A stretch of DNA of 64,000 bases from Sequoia sempervirens (lineage: Eukaryota > Streptophyta > Pinopsida > Cupressales > Cupressaceae), in assembly GCA_007258455.2 (NCBI GenBank), contig VDFB02000003.1:46193889-46257888 (forward strand), in the 5' to 3' direction. The notes under the pieces are model-generated. The model saw nothing but the letters and a program-made list of their open reading frames with translations, was not told the DNA's origin and searched no databases. Positions 1-11,173 of this stretch are shown one piece after another (the stretch's first letter is position 1; every line of letters starts with the position of its first letter). The translations under genes were made by a program, and so were the position numbers.

Positions 1-1132
1 ATGTTTAGAGGAGGAAACCTGTCATAGGCAGGCTGAAAATTACAGTAAAGATGCCACAGATAATTGAAACTTTAGTAAATACTAAACATATCGTGCATAA
101 CAAAAAGGTGATTTACTCTATCCTCTATATACCCTTGCAGCAAGGTATCAAATATATGAGTACATAAAGAATTATTGAGTTACTCTAATCAGTAATCAAC
201 TATTCCGTGCTGTATTATCATCTTTGTGGGAGACATGTATCCACCATGTGTACGGTCCCCTCTAGTTCACTTTGTAAACAGTCATCAAAACACAACAATT
301 TCATTACAAATATACAAATACAATACAAAAGAATGTTCATACATGACCATCCCTTCTCTTATTCCACCCAAAGAACCAAATAATACATTAACTACTCATG
401 AATGCCAATGGTTTAAAAATTATTATACAAGTTCTCAAGTTGAGAATGCTGAACTTTCGAGAATCATCACAGGGCTTTATTGTACATTGTGGGGGTATCT
501 TTTAGAATTTATGGAACTTATTTTCTTCATACATAATATTTTATTGGTGATCTCTAAGGAGCTTGTAAAGCTTTTTCATTACTCGTCTATTTGCCACTTT
601 TTTCTTGTATACAAAAACTCTTGGACTATAACATGCAAAGTGCAAACAATGAAGTAATGAAGTATAACATTCTTTTACAAGTGGAGAAGCATGTTAATGT
701 AGCAAGCGTCATAGTGAGGAGACATCTTTTGAAACACACAATTTCAAACAGTGGAATGTAGAATCATATGGAAAGTAATAAAGCATCTGTGGGCAGTCCC
801 TATTAAATTGAGACTGGAAGTCCTTAATATTTATATTGTTTTCCACACCTTACTCCATAAATTATTAAATTATTGTTGTTAATATGATGCCTCTTTTTAA
901 AGGAATTGACCTTGTTGAAACCAACATTTTCCTTTCACGACTCACATGAAACAAAAATAATAAAATAATTTATATCTCTTTTATGGTAGTCTTTAAACAT
1001 TCCACACAATACAGAGCATATTTGTCCAAGCTTAATCAAGTTTGGAATACCATAAATGCATGCCTTGGTGAAAAAGTAATAGAATGATATCTTTTGCTCC
1101 AGGAAACATTGGAAAAGTAGTATAAAACATAC
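1..1132. other. PILS intron sequence, no exon found
   Basis: AT-rich sequence downstream (in gene orientation) of the last PILS exon seen. The next PILS exon should complete the split Gly codon left by the donor at 1132 and encode the conserved segment following the LG of this family. I looked for it on the minus strand and did not find it, so it probably lies left of the window. An open stretch at 226-657 (+) has no recognisable composition or motif. Confidence 0.5.
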
Positions 1133-1233
1133 CCAAGGATAATGCAGCTATCAGTGACAAAAAATAGAGGTGCATCATCTGTCAAAATAAAGCTCTTCAA
1201 AATAGGTATGCCACCAATTACCATTGCAAAAAT
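1133..1233 (-). CDS. PILS: PILS auxin-transport protein, exon (C-terminal half)
   Basis: 101-bp exon on the minus strand, preceded by acceptor TTGCAG and followed by donor GTATGT. It encodes 33 codons plus two bases and ends in phase 2 inside a Gly codon. The peptide is hydrophobic at its start and contains the DDAPLFFVTDSCIILG segment, which matches the region of PIN-LIKES proteins that follows the first helix of the C-terminal membrane bundle, closest from memory to the PILS6/PILS2 type. It joins in phase 0 to the exon at 1747-1821. PILS proteins are ER membrane carriers thought to control intracellular auxin. No stop or frameshift is present, so it reads as an intact exon. Confidence 0.85.
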
Positions 1234-1746
1234 CTGCAATATTTAGAACAAGAACATATTTAAACCACTGTTTGTCTATTGCAAATATAAAAAAATGGAA
1301 TCCTTTATCAGAGACCAATTTATTTTCCCTAGTAAAATGTAGACATACATGTAATCGTTTTCTTACATTAGTTTCATTCAAACTTCATAAACTTATCTTT
1401 AACGACAAAATAAACCATATTTTGTCTTTCTGTCCAGTGACAGGCTAATTTTATTCTGCATTTTACTTTATTAATGTAAGCCGCTACACTCTAAAAGGAA
1501 AATCATACAGATTTTGTCTATGAAAGGTATGCCAATGTGTGTTAAGTCTAGACTCTATTCAACCTAGAACCTTGAGAAAGGAATAAAAATGCAAAGGATG
1601 TACTTTAGGCTTTTTCAAACAGTCAGAATAGTGATAATGTAAATGAGCAAATATCAAAATTACATCTCTTGTTACAAACAAGAATTAAGGTAAAAATAAC
1701 TGTTCATAATTTTCAATAGGGAACACACCGAAGAAAAAATACTTAC
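1234..1746 (-). other. PILS intron (513 bp)
   Basis: Bounded by a GTAAGT donor (minus strand, at 1746-1741) and a TTGCAG acceptor ending at 1234. It is a phase-0 intron. Nothing else recognised within it. Confidence 0.75.
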
Positions 1747-1821
1747 AGAAGCTACAATAGGTGGTTGCATTATTTGCTTTAATCTCAAGCGTTCAACAAG
1801 GTAAGATATACCAGAACCTAG
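1747..1821 (-). CDS. PILS: PILS auxin-transport protein, exon (start of C-terminal bundle)
   Basis: 75-bp exon, 25 codons, with acceptor CACACAG and donor GTAAGT, phase 0 at both ends. It encodes a short peptide containing LRLKQIMQPPIVAS, the conserved amphipathic stretch and PP motif that opens the C-terminal membrane bundle of PILS proteins. The upstream exon (33161-33370) ends in phase 0, so the two join in frame. An upstream AG at 1850 would add residues but break the phase, so I chose the acceptor at 1822. The intron before this exon is about 31.3 kb and full of transposable elements. Confidence 0.82.
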
Positions 1822-2114
1822 CTGTGTGACAGCATTCAAATTTATCCTATTAGATTCATAACAAGATTAGAAGAAAAAATGAAGACACATACCAGATGAT
1901 CACATATATATATTAGAAGACAACTGCTCTTAAATAAAAAAGCAATAAACAACTACTGGCAAATACATATTTTTCTCAAAAATCAGTATTACTATCATAA
2001 GAAAATGATTCATATAACAATAGTCAGACATGTTATATGGGTCAAATGGGATGAGCTTATGTGGTAAATCATCAGGGCTTTCATTAGGGATTTTAATGAC
2101 ATTTAAGCAATTTT

Positions 2115-2178
2115 TTAAGTTGCCGAGTTTTTTGCTGAGTTTTTGCCGAGCTTTTGTTGAGTTTTTGCCGAGTCGTGT
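2115..2178 (+). repeat. Short tandem repeat of a TTTTTGCCGAG-like unit
   Basis: About five imperfect copies of a 12-15 bp unit related to TTTTTGCCGAG (variants TTTTTTGCTGAG and TTTTGTTGAG). It sits exactly where the 5'-truncated gypsy fragment begins, so it may mark a rearrangement junction. Confidence 0.6.
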
Positions 2179-2181
2179 TTT

Positions 2182-3231
2182 TTGGGCTTGGCGAGTTTTT
2201 CAACTATGGTTACTGGTATATCAGAGAGGAGATTAGTGGTACTTTTTAGTGAGGGTCTTTTAGAACCCTTAGGTGGTTGGATCAAGGCTTTTGATCCACC
2301 TTCATTGCAGGACGCTATGAAGAAGGCACGAGATATGGAGCTTGCTGCCCCAAAAAGCAAGTTTCTGTCAAAACCGTTTCCCTTCTCTAAAGATAAGGCA
2401 CCAAATAAATTTTTTGATCAGTAAAGAAAGCCACCTCAAAGACTCAATGATGAGACCGTCAAAGACTTGAGAAGACAAAAACTATGCTTCAAACGCAAAG
2501 AGCCTTGGGAACAGGGTCATAAGCGCTCTTCTTAGGGTAAAGCAAATCAGATGGAGTATTTTTATGCTGATAAATCAAATTCTAAAAATTCAGACCAGCA
2601 AGCTAATTAGGAAGAAAATGATGAAGATAATGCATCAAAAGGGTTAGAAAAAGAAAGGGAAGAAGTGCCACCTATAGCTCTACTCTTGAGCATTCAGAGA
2701 GAAGGATCCTTTAGGATTAGAGGAGTCTTGAGTGGGCAGCATGTGGTTACATTGCTTGATACACGAGCTACTCACAATTTCATAGATGAGGGCTTGGTTG
2801 CTAGGCGTGGACTCAAGGCCGAGGAGTTCAAGGGATTCCATGTGAGAGTAGCTGATGGGTTTACACTCAAATGTAACCGAATGATTCCAAATCTCACATT
2901 ACAGTTGAACGACTATGAGTTCCAAGAAGAATTTTATGTGGTTAGCATGGGAGAGTTGGATGTTATACTTGGCATGAAGTTGCTTCATGCTATTGGTGAG
3001 TTTACCCTCAACTTGCGAGCTATGGAGATGAAATTTGAGGTCCATGGGAGGAAACATGTATTGAGGGGTGTGTCAGATGGGACTCTTAGAGTTATCTCAC
3101 TTAGGAGAATGGAGAGATTGATCAGGCATGATCAAGTTGAGTGGGTTGCAAAGTGTTATACCTTGCCATCACAGGTTGAGCAGAAAAAGCATGAGTATCC
3201 ACCCGACATAAAAGCAGTGAGACAAACATAA
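2182..3231 (+). pseudogene. Gypsy gag C-terminus and aspartic protease, degenerate
   Basis: Residues from 2182 match the C-terminal gag region of the chromovirus in this window (ISERRLVVLFSEGL and a GWIKAF motif). The zinc knuckle near 2485-2530 has lost cysteines: CF.R.KEPW.QGHK replaces the CxxC...GHxC pattern. In-frame stops lie near 2422, 2533 and 2608. The retroviral-type protease runs from about 2665, but its catalytic triad DSG reads DTR at about 2758, which should be inactive. The flap and the ILGM segment near 2965 remain. The frame ends at 3231, just before RT, with a frameshift between them. Confidence 0.85.
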
Positions 3232-3235
3232 TAAG

Positions 3236-4450
3236 GTGTTTGAGAGTTTACCTCATGGGAGACCACTCGACAGAGGGTTTGAGCACATTATAGAGCTTGA
3301 GGACAATGCTAAGCTGGTCATTATTACTCCCCACAGGCATCCCAAGAGTATGAAGGATGAGATCGAGAAGACGATAAAGGAACTCCTGGAGATGGGCCAC
3401 ATCAGACTAAGTCCCTTTGTGTCTTCCATTGTCCTAGTGAAGAAAAAAGATGGCACTTTGCGGATGTGTATCAACTACAGAGCATTGAATGAGAAGACTA
3501 TAAAGAATAGGTACCCAATTCTGTAGATTGATGAGTTGCTTGGAGCATGTTTCTTTTCCAAGATAGATCTTCAGTTCGACTATCACCAAATTCGAGTTAG
3601 AGAGGAGGATGTGGAGAAGACAACGTTTCATTGCCATTACAGTCACTATGAGTTTATGGTTATGCCTTTTGGCCTAACCAATGCTCCAGCGACCTTTCAG
3701 TCCTGTATGAACAAGGTCTTCAGGGATCAGCTTAGGAAGACAGTCCTTGTCTTCTTCAATGATATACTAGTCTTCAACAAGACTTGAGATGATCATTTAG
3801 CACATCCGGATTCAGTGTTGGGCACATTGGAGAGTGAATCTCTATACGCCAAGGAATCAAAATGCAACTTCGGCATGAGAGAGTTGTTGTACTTGGGGCA
3901 TATCATCAGTGCCAAGGGAGTCAAGATGGATCCCGAGAAGGTGAAGGCTATAGTTGGCTGGCCTCCTCCCATGAATCTCACACAGCTTAAGGAATTCTTT
4001 GGGTTATGTGGTTTCTACTGTTGCTTCGTCAAGGGCTTTTCACAACAAGCATCCCCACTTACGAACTTGACGAAGGGGGCATTTGTTTGGACTCTAGGAG
4101 CACAACAGTGTTTTGAGAAGTTCAAACAGTTGATGAGCTCTTGTCCGGTACTTGTTATTCCGGATTTCACATGGCCTTTTGAGCTACAATGTGATGCCTC
4201 AGGAGAAGGCATTGGTGTTGTCTTGATGCAGGATAAGCACCCAATCGCTTTTGAGAGAAAGAAACTTCAAAGTCCTGAGAGGGGTTACAACATTTATGAT
4301 AAGGAAATGTTAGCCATCATGCATGCCTTGGTCAACGTGACCTCAACAATCGGCAATAGAAGTGGGTCAGCAAGTTGCAGGCATATGATTTTGACATAGC
4401 CTATGTCAAGGGTAAGAAGAATGTAGTTCCCGATGCCCTTTCTAGAAGGC
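3236..4450 (+). pseudogene. Gypsy reverse transcriptase and RNase H, degenerate
   Basis: Frames covering 3236-3526, 3536-3787 and 3815-4399 carry RT blocks: the RHPKSMKDEIEK primer-grip-proximal region, [47 protein letters not shown], then FFNDIL at about 3752-3769 where the catalytic YxDD-type motif normally has two aspartates. RNase H follows (CDASGEGIG, then [12 protein letters not shown]). About 55 codons of RNase H are missing after 4340, and the tether DALSRRP follows at 4432-4452. There are stops at 3524 and 3786 and small frameshifts between the blocks. Confidence 0.9.
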
Positions 4451-4958
4451 CTTGTGCTCTCTAGGTGAGGTTACTAATAATTGGAGAGATTTGATTGCAG
4501 CTGAGTATGCTAAGGATAAGTGGGCTTCCAATCTCGTTGATGGTACAGTTGCAGATGATAGGTACACCCTTGTGAATGGCCTCATCATTTACAAAGGGAG
4601 GATTTTTCTCGTGTCGGGATCCTCTATGAAGAAGAGGATAATGAGATCCTTTCATGACACCCCTATGGCAGGTCATCCAAGTTATTTTAAAACCTATAGG
4701 AAGATTAGGAAGCGGTTTACTTGGAAAGGGATCAAATCAAAGGTACTCAGGTATGTGAGAGAGTGTCCTACGTGCCAGCAGAACAAGCAAAAGCACTCCT
4801 TCCCTACAGGTTTATTACAACCCCTATCTATTCCCAATCGGAAATGGGAATGCATATCCATGGATTTCATCACGGGCTTACCCCAAACCCAAAGCAAGGA
4901 TTGCATTTATGTTGTGGTTGATAGACTCACGAAGTTTGCACACTTTTTTCCAATTTCA

Positions 4959-7027
4959 TGTAATGACCCTTGCAAATTCTGATCTAAAATCTTCACTTTG
5001 TGTGGTTTGGAATTTCGTCAAACAGTTGTTGTGCAACCTTCTTTTAGCTGGTAAATGGTTTCTCTTGTTTTCTTTTCCACATACAATGCATAAACGAGCT
5101 TTAACTAAAGTATGCAAAGGATTGAAAATACAACTGAATATGTAATGCAAGGACTCTTAGATGACTGAAATGTAATTACCCCAATTATTTCCTTCAAAAT
5201 AAGCTTATACAGTCAAGTGACATTTTGACAACCATTTGTCATGCAAAGTTCTCCAGTATACATTGAATTGTAACCTCACTATTACAATACTTTTCCAATA
5301 CACTAATTGCAGATTGCCTTGAATATGATAAGATTACAATGACCATGCCAGCAATACAACAATTATAGTTCCTAATGTAATGCCAATTGCAAATGACGAA
5401 TTATAATGATGCTGTAAAGACAACGATTGTAAAGATTGCAAAAGCAGACCCTACACAAGCTTATGTAATGCAAATAGGAAGAGGAACCTAATGAATACGA
5501 ATGAAGTACTGAGTTTCCACTTGATAGATGCTCGACTCCACACCCAGCTGCCTCGAATTCACCAGCAGTTAACCAATTCTCATCAAAAATGCAAAACCAG
5601 ATGGTTCATATCCAAATCAAGTTGTTCCAAGGAAAAATCTACTAGAATCAAATTGTTTTGTATGCCCCAATGGTTGCGCCTATGTAGCTGAAAGAGCCAC
5701 GAATCTCCACAGTAAATAAAGTCAGCCTTCAATAGTAAACTCGTCTTGCCAACAGACTGATATGAATTACTAAAGCTGAGAGTGATTTGCCCAAAAATAC
5801 TAAACGCCTTCACCAACAAAATCAAGTCCTCCAGAATCGAAATGATTAGAGTTGCTAAATGTAGCGCCTAGATGCCACAATCGTATTTGCTCTAGATGCC
5901 AGTTGCTGCGAGTAAAAGAACCAATTGAAATCTCCAAAGACGACTGCCTAGAAATAGACATGATTTCCCTTAAGACCACGTCTTTGTCTTTACAATACCC
6001 GACACTTCAAAGTATTATTATCGGCCACACTTCAAAGTATTATTTTTGGCCCTTACTATACGATTTTGTTTTCTGACCTGGCACTTATATTTGTCTCATC
6101 TGAAATCCTTTAGTTGACTCGATTGACCTTCGACTCTATCGATAGCAAGCTAGCAAGAAGCTCCTGATTCTTCAAGTATAGCGACTATTCTAGCATCCCA
6201 TAGATTAAATTTGTCTCATCTCTATTTTGTCTGCATCTCTATTTTGTTTGCATTTGCCAGCAATACTATTTGTCTTCTTGTGACTGAAAATAATCTTTAA
6301 AATTTGCAACTATCTCCAAAATTTGCAATGCCTTCTACACCAAATTGAACTCTCCAAGCTTTACCAAAATTTGGTCAAAGACCGTAAAATTTTGCTATAT
6401 CGGACCTGCAAGAAATAACTCCTTTCCAAGTGAAATAGTAACTGCAACAATACCTCAGTTGTTGTGATTATGCAAACTCTCAGAAAATGCAATAATAAAC
6501 CAGCTATTGCATTCAATCAGTCTTCAAATCAAAAGTGCAATAATACATCAGCTATTGCACCAATTCAAACTCTCCAATGAAGCACCTGTAGAAACCCTGG
6601 ATGGATTCCTCCACAATTTCCAGCTAGGGTTGATCTTTCACAACCAAACATGGTATCCTAGAGTCTTCGAACCCTCAGACAAGAAAACCATTCAAGCTTC
6701 TACCAATCTGGTATGAGAAGTAAAATCGAAGACATGATGAATTGCTAAGCCAACAGCTCCTTATAAAGATTTCTCAATGACTTCCAAGAAGCTTCTAGAA
6801 ATATTATTATTTTATTCCCTAAAGTGACTTTATGATTTGTTATTTTATTTTAAGTCACTTTTAATTAAATTAATTATAAATAAAGTTACCCTTTTAATTT
6901 TGATTTATGGAGATAACTTTATAAACAATTAATTTAATTATTATTCCCTTATTTCTCCTTTTTAGCCTTTGGGAATAAGTAAAGGCTAAATGAGCCTTAG
7001 GGTGGCTACTAAAAAGGGGGCATCACA
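4959..7027 (+). mobile_element. Solo LTR inserted in integrase, TSD TTTCA
   Basis: 2069-bp sequence beginning TGTAATGACC and ending GGCATCACA (TG...CA). It is flanked by the perfect 5-bp duplication TTTCA at 4954-4958 and 7028-7032. Removing it and one TTTCA restores a continuous integrase reading frame. It contains no internal coding region, so it is a solo LTR left by unequal recombination. Orientation is inferred from the TGTAATG start shared with other LTRs here; its 3' part resembles the chromovirus LTR start in reverse, so the strand is less certain. Confidence 0.92.
6425..6570 (+). repeat. Tandem hairpin units (TGCAATA...TATTGCA) in the solo LTR
   Basis: Two clear copies, near 6487-6510 and 6536-6560, of an inverted repeat TGCAATA, spacer of about 10 bp, TATTGCA, and one degenerate copy near 6437. 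Spacing is about 50 bp. Confidence 0.6.
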
Positions 7028-7485
7028 TTTCAGCTACTTTCACAGCAGTGCAAGTTGCTGATTTGTTTTTCAAGGAGGTATTCAGGTTGCATGGGCTACC
7101 TCGAAATGTAGTAAGTGATTGGGACAACAAATTTATGAGTCATTTCTGGCAGGAGTTATTTAGACTCAGTGGCACGAAACTTACTCCAAGCACGAGCTAC
7201 CACCCGCAGATAGATGGAAAGACCGAGATAGTTAATAAATGGGTGGAGGGATACCTAAGGAACTACATTTTGGGGCAGAAAAATTCATGGGTCAAGTGGC
7301 TGCATTTATGCGAGTATTGTTATAATACGACATACCACATGTCTATACAGATGCCACCGTTCATGGCACTCTATGGTTACGATGCTCCCAATTTCTTGGA
7401 TTTGTTATTTGGAGATAGTAGGGTGCCTAGTGCGAAGGATTTGTTGCAGGACAGCCAGGACATCATGAGATCTCTAAAGAAATAA

Positions 7486-8367
7486 GGAAATATTTATGGC
7501 AACATGATTTCCTACTTCAAGTTAAATGCAACAATTTTGACAAGAAAGCAATTAATATCCCAAGACTCATGATGAAATCTACAAAAGGGATTCTTTTTTA
7601 AATGAAATTGCTAAAACTGTTCAAGCTAGGTGTCAAATCAATATTCTTGCAAGTTGCACAATACAAAAATGTAATCATGGAGTGAGATTTACATGAATGT
7701 AGGTGCTGAGAGGGAGAAAGTTGAGTTATTGCTAAAATAAAGTTGAGATGAGCAGCATGGGGTCATAGACAAAGTAGAGACCAAGCATTGGAAGTTGCAC
7801 CATCGAATGTTGGTGAGAGAAGAGCGTAGGGGTGACATACTAGTGCTTGAATGGATGAGTGTACTGATCAAATGTAACACCATGGGAGATCTTTGTGGTT
7901 GTTTGATGAACTTCAACATCGCAAATACCAATCATTTTAACTCTACAATATATAACAAGATTTGCACCAACATCGTTAAATCATATGTCAATGACTAGGG
8001 TGCGACACATAGGTAGTGGAATGCCAATGGTTTTGCCTTGCTAACTACCAGCATTTCTTTTATGAGATAGGACCTATATATTACTTTATAAGGGAAATAA
8101 TTTATAGCATACTCACAAAAAAGGTAGTTGACATGGCATCACAACTCAAAACTAAATAAAGTACCACATTAGGCAAGAAGATGCCTAGGAACCGACAAAA
8201 CAAAGTTCAAGCAAATGCAACTGCAATTCCAATAATATTATACACTAAGTATCTAAAACAATAAATCTTGAAACAAGAGGATCCTCATCATCAAGCTTGG
8301 GTCCCCAACCTCCATCTAGAGATTCTTTCTTTGTATGCAAAGAAAAATAATGATCAACATAAGTAGT
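7486..8367. other. Unassigned intron sequence
   Basis: About 880 bp between the truncated gypsy integrase and the LTR at 8368. No ORF, repeat boundary or exon was recognised on either strand. Confidence 0.4.
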
Positions 8368-8795
8368 TGTAATGTCCCCATTTTTAGCAGACTCGTAGGC
8401 TAGTCGAAGGCAGAATTAGGGTTTCCTATTTTTTGGGAGGCTTCTTTCTGAGTTTTCAGGGGTTGCATGCAAGAGTTTTGCAAAATGGTTTCTGGGTCTT
8501 TCTGAGTTTTCAAAGAGCTTCAAAATGGTGTAACATGCATCTGCATCTGATGACTTTTTCCATACTTACTATTTTTGGTAAGTTACAATGGCTACCCGGA
8601 TTGTGCTTAAAATGAGTTTGGAATCATTTACTATTTTTAGCAATATTCTTTTTTTAGTAAGTGCTAATTATGAAAGTGCTATTTTTAGCAGCAATTCAGC
8701 AGTTCAACACATTGTCTATTTCTGGCAGTAAGGCAATTCAATTTTGGCAAAGGTATCTCCAGTCTTCTTGGGCTCAAAAAGGAAAGTTATAACTT

Positions 8796-8992
8796 TTTTT
8801 TTTTTACTACAGGAATCGGTTGGGTATCCATCCCCCTATAAATTGCAGTGCGCTTGGTAAACTTTTTTCACATGACCGGTGATGCTTACGCGACACGCCC
8901 TCCGGTACCACGGGGGCGGTGGGGAGACTAGACCTCGTGACCTCTTGCTTGCAACAAGATGCTTTAGCCAATCGAGCTAGGACCATCGCCCC
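8796..8992 (-). mobile_element. tRNA-derived SINE, full length with 14-bp TSD
   Basis: Read on the minus strand it begins GGGGCGATGGTCCTAGCTCG, contains an A-box-like TAGCTCGATTGG and a B-box-like region within GAGGTCACGAGGTCTAGTC, and ends in a poly(A) tract (poly-T at 8796-8805 on the plus strand). It is flanked by a perfect 14-bp duplication GAAAGTTATAACTT at 8782-8795 and 8993-9006. The layout is that of plant Au-like SINEs. The intact TSD suggests a fairly recent insertion into the LTR. Confidence 0.9.
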
Positions 8993-10055
8993 GAAAGTTA
9001 TAACTTAAGTCACAAATATATTTTATTATTATTTTTGGACCCCTATGCCTAGGCGTGTGACTTCAAGTTGTTTTTGAAAGAGGGAATTATACTTGGACGT
9101 CCCAATTAGAGAATTAAATATTCAAAAGTGAAATGTTTTCCTAAGTCTCAAATGGACGCCTAGGAAGATGAAACAAAAGCATTTAATAATATTTTATTAT
9201 TCCTCAGCCTTGGGCGTCCCTTTTGGAGGTTAAAGAAATGATTCGAATTCCAAGAAGAGTGTTTTATATATTCAGTGCCTTGCTCCTTCATTGGCATCCA
9301 TTATTGTATATTGTATCGAATTGCTGCTGAATTGAATTTAGAGCCCTTGCTTCAAGGAATGCATACCTCATAGCACCATTCAATTTCGTACTTGCAAGAT
9401 AGTACCTAGCTAAATTTAGAGACTGTGATTCATTTAGGAGTGTAGATTTCAGATTGCTGATATATAATCTGATTTTGATGTTGCTGGAAGTGCTTGGCTG
9501 AAGCATGTTTCTGTTCATAACTTTTTGTGGGATTTTGCTATCATTCTGGGTATTGTTCCTGTTGATTCCTCTACCTTAGGTGCCCATTTACTCAAGGTTT
9601 CATGATTTTTAAGCGAGTCTTTGAATTTCTAGATCAGATCGCCCCTTTTGAAGATTGTACCTCTCATTAGGTTGCATTGGGAAGCGTGCATTAAATATCT
9701 GGGTTGCGTAGTGGTGTCTTTTCAAAGTGGTCTTGGTTTCCCAACTTCTAGCTAGCATTTGTATCGATTTTCAAAACAAACGGATGAGTTTGAAGCAAGA
9801 TATGAGCATTTAGGTGAATTCTGTGCTTTTTGGTCTGATTTTCTGTTTGCTGTATTTTTATATCAGACCTGATATATTTCATATATTCATCATGATTTCT
9901 GTTGATTATGTTGTATTCGACATTGGAGATTGTTCCCTAACATGTTGATGATCCATTCCTATGTATATCTCCTTTCTAGTGCAGCTGAAGCTTTATATTG
10001 TAACGTTGATTTTCAGTAGTACTGATCAACCTTTATATTTCTGCACTTTATATTC

Positions 10056-10200
10056 TTGTATATCTCACTCTTGCTGAATAAGTAGTCGAGTTGTTTACAT
10101 TTCAGTTTGTTTTATCACTCTTGCTGAATAAGTGGTTGAGTTTCTTTACATTTCTATTTGTATTTCCGCTCTCACTAAATGAGTGGTAGAGCTCCTTATG
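10056..10200 (+). repeat. Tandem repeat in LTR, about 60 bp unit
   Basis: Three imperfect copies of TATCACTCTTGCTGAATAAG followed by GTGGTTGAGTTTCTTTACATTTC, near the 3' end of the P3 LTR (U5 region). Confidence 0.7.
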
Positions 10201-10447
10201 GTTGGTTCACCGCCTAAGCATTAACTTTTCCATTGTGGTCGGCTAGCCGCCTGCAGCATTGTACTTTCAATTTCAGATTTCACCTAATGATCTCCTCGCA
10301 TCGTATGCTCTCACCTTGCCCACACTGGGATCTTGGTGATAAAAAAGTGAAGGGTTACCTTTCAGCTGGTTATATTTGCTGGGCTAACACTAAAGGTGAA
10401 GTTTATGTGCTGATAATTTCAAGAAAAAACTAAGAGGGATATTTCAG

Positions 10448-10459
10448 TGGTATTAGAGC
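10448..10459 (+). other. Primer binding site (initiator tRNA-Met type)
   Basis: TGGTATTAGAGC, one base after the LTR end. It differs by one base (C to T) from the classical TGGTATCAGAGC complementary to initiator tRNA-Met. The following CTGCCATCCTATG is also found after the PBS at 18478, tying the two elements together. Confidence 0.85.
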
Positions 10460-10626
10460 TGGTTTTCCTGCCATCCTATGAAATCAATGTTACAGTTGTC
10501 AGATGAGTGACAGGGAAATTAGATACTACAATAGAGGAGAATAGACTTCAGTTTCAGCTTCCAGAAGTTCCTGAAGTTGATACATTTTTTGCGGTTTTAA
10601 GGAACCGTGAGTTATCAGATTGAATC

Positions 10627-11173
10627 ATGGCTTCTGATGAAGAAAAAAGTGTGGCAAGGTCACTTTACATTGCAGGAACAAGGCTCAATGAAGAATGTCA
10701 GTCAAGAGAAGATGAAGTGAGTATACTTCATATGGTGGAACAATGTTTGAGCCAAGTGAAGCAGTCACCCTCTGAGGTGATGAAGATGGCATTATCAACT
10801 GTAGTGACCTCTCTGAATCATCCATATTGGTTGAGGCATCCTGATGAAGAAACCAAATTGCTGGTTACTTCATGTCTTAGTGAAGTGATGAGAATCCTAG
10901 CACCCCTGGTGCCCTATGATGATGATACTATGAAGAAGTTACTACACATGATTGTAGAAAGCTTTCAGGGTCTTGATGAAATTGATAACAGTCAATACTC
11001 CAAAAGAACTGCTATATTGAAGACATTTTCAAAGCTCAAAACAAGTATATTGCTGATAGATTTGGGTATGTGAGATCAAATATATTATTTGTTCCATTAC
11101 CTCTTCATTTCAACTTGGAGTGAACAAGAGGAGGATGTGGTTGCAACCTTGAGAAACATTCTAGTTCTAACTG
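10627..11173 (+). pseudogene. PDS5-like: PDS5-like N-terminal HEAT region captured by a retroelement (copy 1)
   Basis: The ORF starts at ATG 10627 (context AATCATGGC), 168 bp after the PBS, and runs 148 codons to a TGA at 11071. The same frame continues open with PDS5-like sequence to 11173, where a long-LTR fragment begins. Recognisable PDS5 features are the motifs VEQCLSQVKQSPSEVM, SCLSEVMRILAPLVPYDDD and YSKRTAILKTFSKLKTSILL, which follow the first HEAT repeats of plant PDS5, the cohesin-associated factor that regulates sister-chromatid cohesion. Only about 180 residues remain of a protein usually well over 800. It has no introns and lies directly behind an LTR and PBS, so it is an element-borne copy rather than the host gene. 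Activity is unlikely. Confidence 0.85.

Larger units (their letters stand above)
2182..7485 (+). mobile_element. Decayed Ty3/gypsy chromovirus-type fragment, 5' and 3' truncated
   Basis: The coding order gag tail, protease, reverse transcriptase, RNase H, integrase is that of Ty3/gypsy elements. The protein segments align by eye with those of the complete chromovirus at 19249-27280, so the two are related copies. No LTR of its own was found. It starts within gag and stops about 150 codons into the second half of integrase. It carries many stops and frameshifts and is split by a solo LTR at 4959-7027. Confidence 0.9.
4452..7485 (+). pseudogene. Gypsy integrase, split by a solo LTR
   Basis: The first half (4452-4958) has the zinc-binding region with H...H (FHDTPMAGHPSYFKTY) and CPTCQQNK, then the first catalytic Asp in SMDFITGLP and VVDRLTKFAHFFPIS. 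The ORF is broken there by a 2069-bp solo LTR. It resumes at 7028-7485 with FRLHGLPRNVVSDWDNKF (second catalytic Asp, though SDRD reads SDWD) and STSYHPQIDGKTE, which carries the catalytic Glu region. It ends at a stop at 7483. The GPY/F module and chromodomain are absent, so the 3' end is truncated. Confidence 0.9.
8368..10446 (+). mobile_element. 5' LTR of a PDS5-carrying retroelement (family P3)
   Basis: Starts TGTAATGTCCCC and ends ATTTCA, followed after one base by a tRNA-like primer binding site (10448-10459). The LTR is about 2079 bp, including a 197-bp SINE and its 14-bp target duplication. It contains the ACTTACTA...TAGTAAGT-type dyad near 8565-8585 and a tandem repeat near 10056-10200. 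A TATA-like TTTTATATATTC lies at about 9261. Homologous LTR sequence lies on the minus strand ending at 56803. No matching 3' LTR is present nearby, so the element is truncated. Confidence 0.85.

Noticed and set aside
10627..11073. Host PDS5 first exon
   Set aside because: It lies immediately after an LTR and PBS, has no introns and is broken by an LTR; a second copy sits in the same position of a complete LTR element.
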